From: a virus
Direction: 5' to 3' (one strand)
DNA length: 26,530 nt
IMG/VR virus record: IMGVR_UViG_3300012920_000218
Coordinates: 1 to 26,530 of that record
Below the pieces are notes generated by a model. That model saw only the letters and a list, made by a program, of their open reading frames with translations, made no database searches and was not told the origin of the DNA. The translations under genes and the position numbers were made by a program. Positions 23,638-26,530 of this stretch are shown here, in pieces (the first letter of the stretch is position 1; each line of letters begins with the position of its first letter).

Positions 23638-24134
23638 TACTTGTGTCCCCAAATTTGAACTGCACGTCTTGGTGGTGCATTATACATCAAAGGAGTGACA
23701 CTATGCATTTCTTTTTGTACGATCACTAACTTCCCTGCTTCTGGAATCTCTGCACGTATCTCTCCTTGATCATTTTGCCAGAGAAACAACCCACCCCACC
23801 TTTTGTCGAAGTTATTAAGATAGAGAGTCGCTCCGAATACGTAGTCCTCGTCACCGTGCCACTGAACACCTGAGTGTGGCAACCAGTAGTGATAGTTGAG
23901 AGTGTACTTGTCCTGTTTCACCAGTGGAAGGTGTTTACGAATCGCCCCAAGTATCTTGAGTTTCATATTGTCTTGGACTTTCGCTGCAAGACAAGTGCCA
24001 GCGTATCCGTCATACAGATGAGGATTCCAATTGTTATTGGAGAATGTCCACTTCTCCTGTGATCGAATTGAATCGACTTCTCCATTCAAAGAGTCGATCA
24101 AATCCTTTGAGATGGCATTCTGTATGATCTTCAA
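23637..24134 (-). CDS. 2OG-Fe(II) oxygenase, prolyl-hydroxylase-like (165 aa)
   Basis: The compact beta-helix domain has all key residues: QWHGDEDYVFGATLYLN gives H93-x-D95, MHSVTPL gives the distal H144, and RRAVQIWG gives Arg157 for 2-oxoglutarate. WGGLFLW fits the strand after the first metal pair. These enzymes use Fe(II), O2 and 2-oxoglutarate to hydroxylate an unactivated C-H, and are common in marine T4-like phages. The start is TTG at 24132-24134, making a 4-base TTGA overlap with the upstream stop; the next in-frame ATG would remove a third of the protein. The tight chain with two related genes and an SGNH gene suggests co-expression and a shared substrate. Confidence 0.85.
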   Translation of the reverse strand: MKIIQNAISKDLIDSLNGEVDSIRSQEKWTFSNNNWNPHLYDGYAGTCLAAKVQDNMKLKILGAIRKHLPLVKQDKYTLNYHYWLPHSGVQWHGDEDYVFGATLYLNNFDKRWGGLFLWQNDQGEIRAEIPEAGKLVIVQKEMHSVTPLMYNAPPRRAVQIWGHK

Positions 24135-24694
24135 CGGTAATCCACAAATCGATTGTCAATTGGACCTGTGCTATCCCATGCCTTGATATTGATTGATCTT
24201 CTGACACCACTGGTCACAGGTGCAACCGCATGCAATTCGTTTTGATCGATAATTCCCATCATACCAATGTGAGGTTTGGAGAAATGTTGAGGTAAGGAAT
24301 GATCTCTCGTCTCGCTATGGTATTCATGATAACTATTCTCCTCTTTATAATAATACTCACCACCTTCATAGTCATCATTCAGATAAATGTTGACAGTGTA
24401 TAACCATGGATGATCATGTAAGTGATCATTATATCCTTTTGAGTATAACTGATATCGAACTTCAAAGAGAACAGCACCGACATCTGGAAGATGAGGTCGA
24501 ATTGTTTCTACGATCTCTTTTCCATGTTCAATTGACAGTCTTTGAAACAACTTACTATGATGAGCACTTCCGTTCATCTTATCCATGATCTCTTTGCTGT
24601 ATCTCTTGAATTTCTTTTCTTTGATCCAGAGATCGATCTCCTCATTACATCTCTGTATTTGATTTGAAGAGAGTGGGTTGTCTACGAATATCAT
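24131..24694 (-). CDS. 2OG-Fe(II) oxygenase-like protein (187 aa)
   Basis: The fold pattern is recognisable: FEVRYQLYSKGYNDHLHDHP, then LYTVNIYLNDDYEGGEYYY, then NELHAVAPVTSGVRRSINI. The distal His is H155 and the 2-oxoglutarate Arg is R165/R166. The first metal pair is unusual: the segment D90-H-L-H-D-H95 contains no strict H-x-D, only H-x-H (H91/H93 or H93/H95) plus an adjacent Asp94. Either ligand spacing has shifted or the site is three-His. GMMGIIDQNELHAV places the distal His as in prolyl-4-hydroxylase-like enzymes. Its ATG overlaps the SGNH copy 3 stop by 4 bases (ATGA), and its own stop overlaps the next start by 4. Confidence 0.72.
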   Translation of the reverse strand: MIFVDNPLSSNQIQRCNEEIDLWIKEKKFKRYSKEIMDKMNGSAHHSKLFQRLSIEHGKEIVETIRPHLPDVGAVLFEVRYQLYSKGYNDHLHDHPWLYTVNIYLNDDYEGGEYYYKEENSYHEYHSETRDHSLPQHFSKPHIGMMGIIDQNELHAVAPVTSGVRRSINIKAWDSTGPIDNRFVDYR

Positions 24695-25365
24695 TTTGCC
24701 ATCCTCACAATTCTGTCTGCGATCATACGATGACCCTCTTTCGTCGGATGACCATAATGATGATAAGGTAATAACAAATCTGCTATCTTACGATGACCTT
24801 CTTTCGTCGGATGATAATGACCCTGTATCTTAAGAGACTTGTCTAATAACAAATCAAATGTTTGGTTTGTCCACTTGTTGATTGAAGTCAAAATCAAAGG
24901 CACATTGTTGACCTGACAGTGATTCCGAATTGTCTGCACTTGTATACACTCCTTTGTATCAAAGTATTCTTCACTCATGACACTCTTATAGTAAGTAGTC
25001 CAGAATTCAGCATGTTCTTCAAATTTTTCATTGAGTCTCTTTATCGACCCATTCAGCGAAACCAGTTTTCCCTTAAATAACCACTTATGATAATTTGACT
25101 TTGGATTGACTCTTATCCAGTCTGGTTCATGATAGTATTCTGTTCTAGTCGGAAAGGTCATCTGTATCACCGCTAAGTCATATTCTTGAATATCATTCTC
25201 AACCATTAGATTTCTGACGATTCGATCATTTGACCCACCACATCTTGCAAGGTTAGTTTCTTCTGCCCCCAGTTCATCACACACTAACTTAGAATATCTC
25301 TCTTCCTCTTTATTTTCTAACTCTTCACCTTTTGTCCATGAACAACCATCAAAGTAAATTTTCAT
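24691..25365 (-). CDS. SGNH/GDSL-hydrolase-like protein, copy 3, with duplicated His block (224 aa)
   Basis: The start MKIYFDGCSWTKGEELENKE has the G-C-S nucleophile context (Ser9) shared by the other two copies; GGSND is block III; AVIQMTFPTRTEYYH matches their QFTV..R.EY segment. The C-terminus is odd: the catalytic-His block HPTKEGHRKIAD is present twice, 21 residues apart, from an in-frame 63-bp tandem duplication. Either copy could supply the active-site His. As in the paralogues, no Asp stands three residues before the block His. The protein is the longest of the three partly because of the duplication. First gene of the minus-strand oxygenase chain, 26 bases from the divergent sulfotransferase-like gene E. 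Confidence 0.75.
   Translation of the reverse strand: MKIYFDGCSWTKGEELENKEEERYSKLVCDELGAEETNLARCGGSNDRIVRNLMVENDIQEYDLAVIQMTFPTRTEYYHEPDWIRVNPKSNYHKWLFKGKLVSLNGSIKRLNEKFEEHAEFWTTYYKSVMSEEYFDTKECIQVQTIRNHCQVNNVPLILTSINKWTNQTFDLLLDKSLKIQGHYHPTKEGHRKIADLLLPYHHYGHPTKEGHRMIADRIVRMAK
24716..24814. repeat. 63-bp-period in-frame tandem duplication in SGNH copy 3
   Basis: Segment 24716-24751 and segment 24779-24814 are 36 bases long each and differ at three positions (24721, 24725 and 24736 in the first copy). The offset is 63 bases, exactly 21 codons, so the frame is kept. The shared core includes TTTCGTCGGATGA on the plus strand, encoding the HPTKEGHR block. Confidence 0.92.
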
Positions 25366-25391
25366 AACTATATGTGTTTGTAACTATATGT
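25365..25391. repeat. Direct repeat TAACTATATGT x2 between divergent genes
   Basis: TAACTATATGT occurs at 25365-25375 and again at 25381-25391, 16 bases apart, filling almost the whole gap between SGNH copy 3 and sulfotransferase-like gene E. On the minus strand each copy gives TATAGT, a plausible -10-like hexamer, but no good -35 is seen. It may be a regulatory repeat or a small slippage duplication. Confidence 0.5.
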
Positions 25392-26381
25392 ATGAGTAAA
25401 CCAAAAATGATACTCTTTTGTGGGTGGGGTTGGGCAGCAACTTCTCCTCTCATTTACACTCTTCAGCGTAATTTGAAGTATGCTCATTTTGGTTACACTA
25501 AAACTTTCAAAATCCTGTCATCACCGAAGTGGAAAAATAATGAACTGACTTATAAACGATCTGATTCTAACAACGCTGTCAGGATTTATGAAAAACACTC
25601 TCAAGGAATTTGGGAGAACTGGGAGAAGGGAAAACCAGGCACTCATCATATGAATCATACGATTGATCTTGAACCATTGAGAGACTTTCCGATGAGTCAC
25701 CTCGCTTCACTTGTCACTGGTGACCCGTCAATCTCAAAGTACATGGATTTTTTTCATGCACTTCATGATCATGTGATTCTCAAAGGTTATAAGTCTGTAG
25801 GTGATTCTCACATGGGTCGAAGACATGAAAATAGAGCACACCACAAACAAGTCAGATTCACAAAAGGTTCTCAAAGTAAAATTGAGTCAAACAAACAATA
25901 TATTGAGACACTCAAGTCTGAATTTGATGTCAAGGTTCTTCTCATTGCAAGAGATCCGATTCGTCGTGCTTTCTCAAATTATTGTAATTGGTTGACCAAG
26001 AATCAAAAACAACCTCTTCCGTTACCCATTCATGACTATGTGTATGACCTCGATAGTATTCGTAGATTTTTCAAAGATAATGTCTATGTCACTGTCATGG
26101 AAGAATTATGGGAGGGAGACGGTGTAAAGGGTCTATCTGAATTTTTAGAACATCCCGTTCATAAATCAGACCTATGGGAAAACTTGTATGCACCAGACAG
26201 AGGTCACCTGATTGAACATGATAAAGATGTCCCCTGTCAAGCGGTTGGACAAGGCATACTCGAACTGACTCCAGAAATATATTGGCACTACAGAGAAAAA
26301 TATGATTTTGTTTACGAAAAATGGAAGAGAACTTTTGGAAGTCTACCATTGTACTGGGGAGAACCAATTGAATATAGTTGA
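25392..26381 (+). CDS. Sulfotransferase-like protein E (329 aa)
   Basis: I start it at ATG 25392-25394 (MSKPKMILFCGWGWAATSP); a GTG six codons upstream is the alternative. It is the most divergent paralogue. The 5' loop reads CGWGWAATSPLIYTL with Trp14 at the Lys/Arg position; YAHFGYTKTF (30-39) matches the YAH.G..K block of A and C; the 3'-phosphate motif ARDPIRRAFS (186-195) is standard. The middle is expanded by about 50 residues (LVTGDPSISKYMDF, then GDSHMGRRHENRAHHK), and the DFSN.NA.L block is absent. TVMEELWEGDG is kept, YYP.MG appears only as LYAPDRG, and the end is FGSLPLYWGE. It may act on a different acceptor from A-D. The -35 of a strong promoter overlaps its stop codon. Confidence 0.75.
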   Translation: MSKPKMILFCGWGWAATSPLIYTLQRNLKYAHFGYTKTFKILSSPKWKNNELTYKRSDSNNAVRIYEKHSQGIWENWEKGKPGTHHMNHTIDLEPLRDFPMSHLASLVTGDPSISKYMDFFHALHDHVILKGYKSVGDSHMGRRHENRAHHKQVRFTKGSQSKIESNKQYIETLKSEFDVKVLLIARDPIRRAFSNYCNWLTKNQKQPLPLPIHDYVYDLDSIRRFFKDNVYVTVMEELWEGDGVKGLSEFLEHPVHKSDLWENLYAPDRGHLIEHDKDVPCQAVGQGILELTPEIYWHYREKYDFVYEKWKRTFGSLPLYWGEPIEYS

Positions 26382-26406
26382 CAAGTATATGAGAAGGTGT
26401 TATACT
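26378..26406 (+). promoter_or_regulatory. Near-perfect sigma70-type promoter at the right edge
   Basis: TTGACA (26378-26383, 6/6), a 17-base spacer, and TATACT (26401-26406, 5/6). The -35 overlaps the TGA stop of gene E (26379-26381). Expected start is near 26413, reading into the GC-richer edge sequence. This is one of the two strongest host-type promoters visible in the window. Confidence 0.75.
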
Positions 26407-26530
26407 TTATTTGTTGGACGCAACATGGGAGTGACTGAATAAACTTACTGGCAACTGCTGGTTAAGGTGATGAGACACAGGTGGTGCTGCTTCGAGAGAA
26501 GAACCGATCAACCAATCGGGTCTCAGGCAA
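26407..26530. other. GC-richer edge segment, possible structured RNA or partial gene
   Basis: About half G+C, against roughly 35-40% around it, and directly downstream of the strong promoter. On the plus strand it can form CTTC-GAGA-GAAG (26490-26501, GNRA-type loop), CCGAT-CAACCA-ATCGG (26504-26519), and an enclosing GAGAC/GTCTC pairing (26472-26476 with 26520-26524), which together make a three-way junction. On the minus strand a frame is open from the edge to a TAA at 26407-26409 (about 40 residues, containing LEAAPPVSHHLNQQLPVS). A plus-strand frame from ATG 26470-26472 is also open to the edge. I cannot choose between an RNA and a partial protein; the promoter and pairing favour an RNA. 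Confidence 0.3.

Noticed and set aside
26460-26530. Hammerhead ribozyme (TGATGAG ... GAA ... GTC)
   Set aside because: The fragments occur in order, but stem II cannot close after TGATGAG and the GAAA core is not intact, so the match is likely chance.
26407-26530. Confident glycine riboswitch call
   Set aside because: Only the TCTCAGGCAA end matches; the CCGAAGG-type core is missing and the diagnostic AAAGGAC lies beyond the window if it exists at all.
1-26530. tRNA genes, CRISPR arrays, insertion sequences or integrase/attachment sites
   Set aside because: No cloverleaf with T-loop GTTCRA in proper spacing, no regularly spaced repeats, and no transposase or integrase motif was found on either strand by eye.

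Overview
The window is a stretch of a T4-like marine myovirus genome, most like the cyanophages and related pelagic myophages. The evidence is a compact, AT-rich gene layout with start/stop overlaps, recognisable T4 baseplate-wedge genes (gp25, gp6 and a giant protein with a gp7-type segment), and a long run of carbohydrate- and small-molecule-modifying accessory genes typical of such phages. The host (cyanobacterium or SAR11-type bacterium) cannot be settled from this sequence; no photosynthesis gene is present.

Region 1 (about 1-14100) is a late structural operon on the minus strand: gp25 -> gp6 -> a 2767-aa gp7-like/YHYH baseplate protein -> a 1044-aa virion protein. Each junction is a one-base TAATG stop/start overlap. 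A T4-type late promoter element precedes gp25. The end of a small membrane-like gene enters from the left on the plus strand.

Region 2 (about 14112-15126) is a small self-contained unit on the minus strand. A sigma70-type promoter (TTGATA-17-TATAAT) drives a glycosyltransferase-like gene and a 62-codon acidic protein, and ends in a hairpin-plus-U-tract terminator that overlaps the last codons. This separates it from the late operon that starts immediately beyond.

Region 3 (about 15109-26381) is an accessory island of tailoring enzymes: three SGNH/GDSL-like proteins, a NodU/CmcH-type carbamoyltransferase, five divergent sulfotransferase-like paralogues, three 2OG-Fe(II)-oxygenase-like proteins, an HpcH/HpaI-type aldolase, an unassigned 348-aa protein and a possible 29-codon gene. 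Genes overlap head-to-tail, tail-to-tail and even start-to-start, and three genes are inverted to the plus strand. Taken together they suggest chemical decoration (carbamoyl, sulfuryl, possibly acyl and hydroxyl) of a glycan or other surface molecule, either on the virion or on the infected cell. That is inference.

The right edge (26378-26530) has a near-perfect sigma70 promoter pointing into a GC-richer stretch that can fold into several short stems. Its identity is not settled because the window cuts it.
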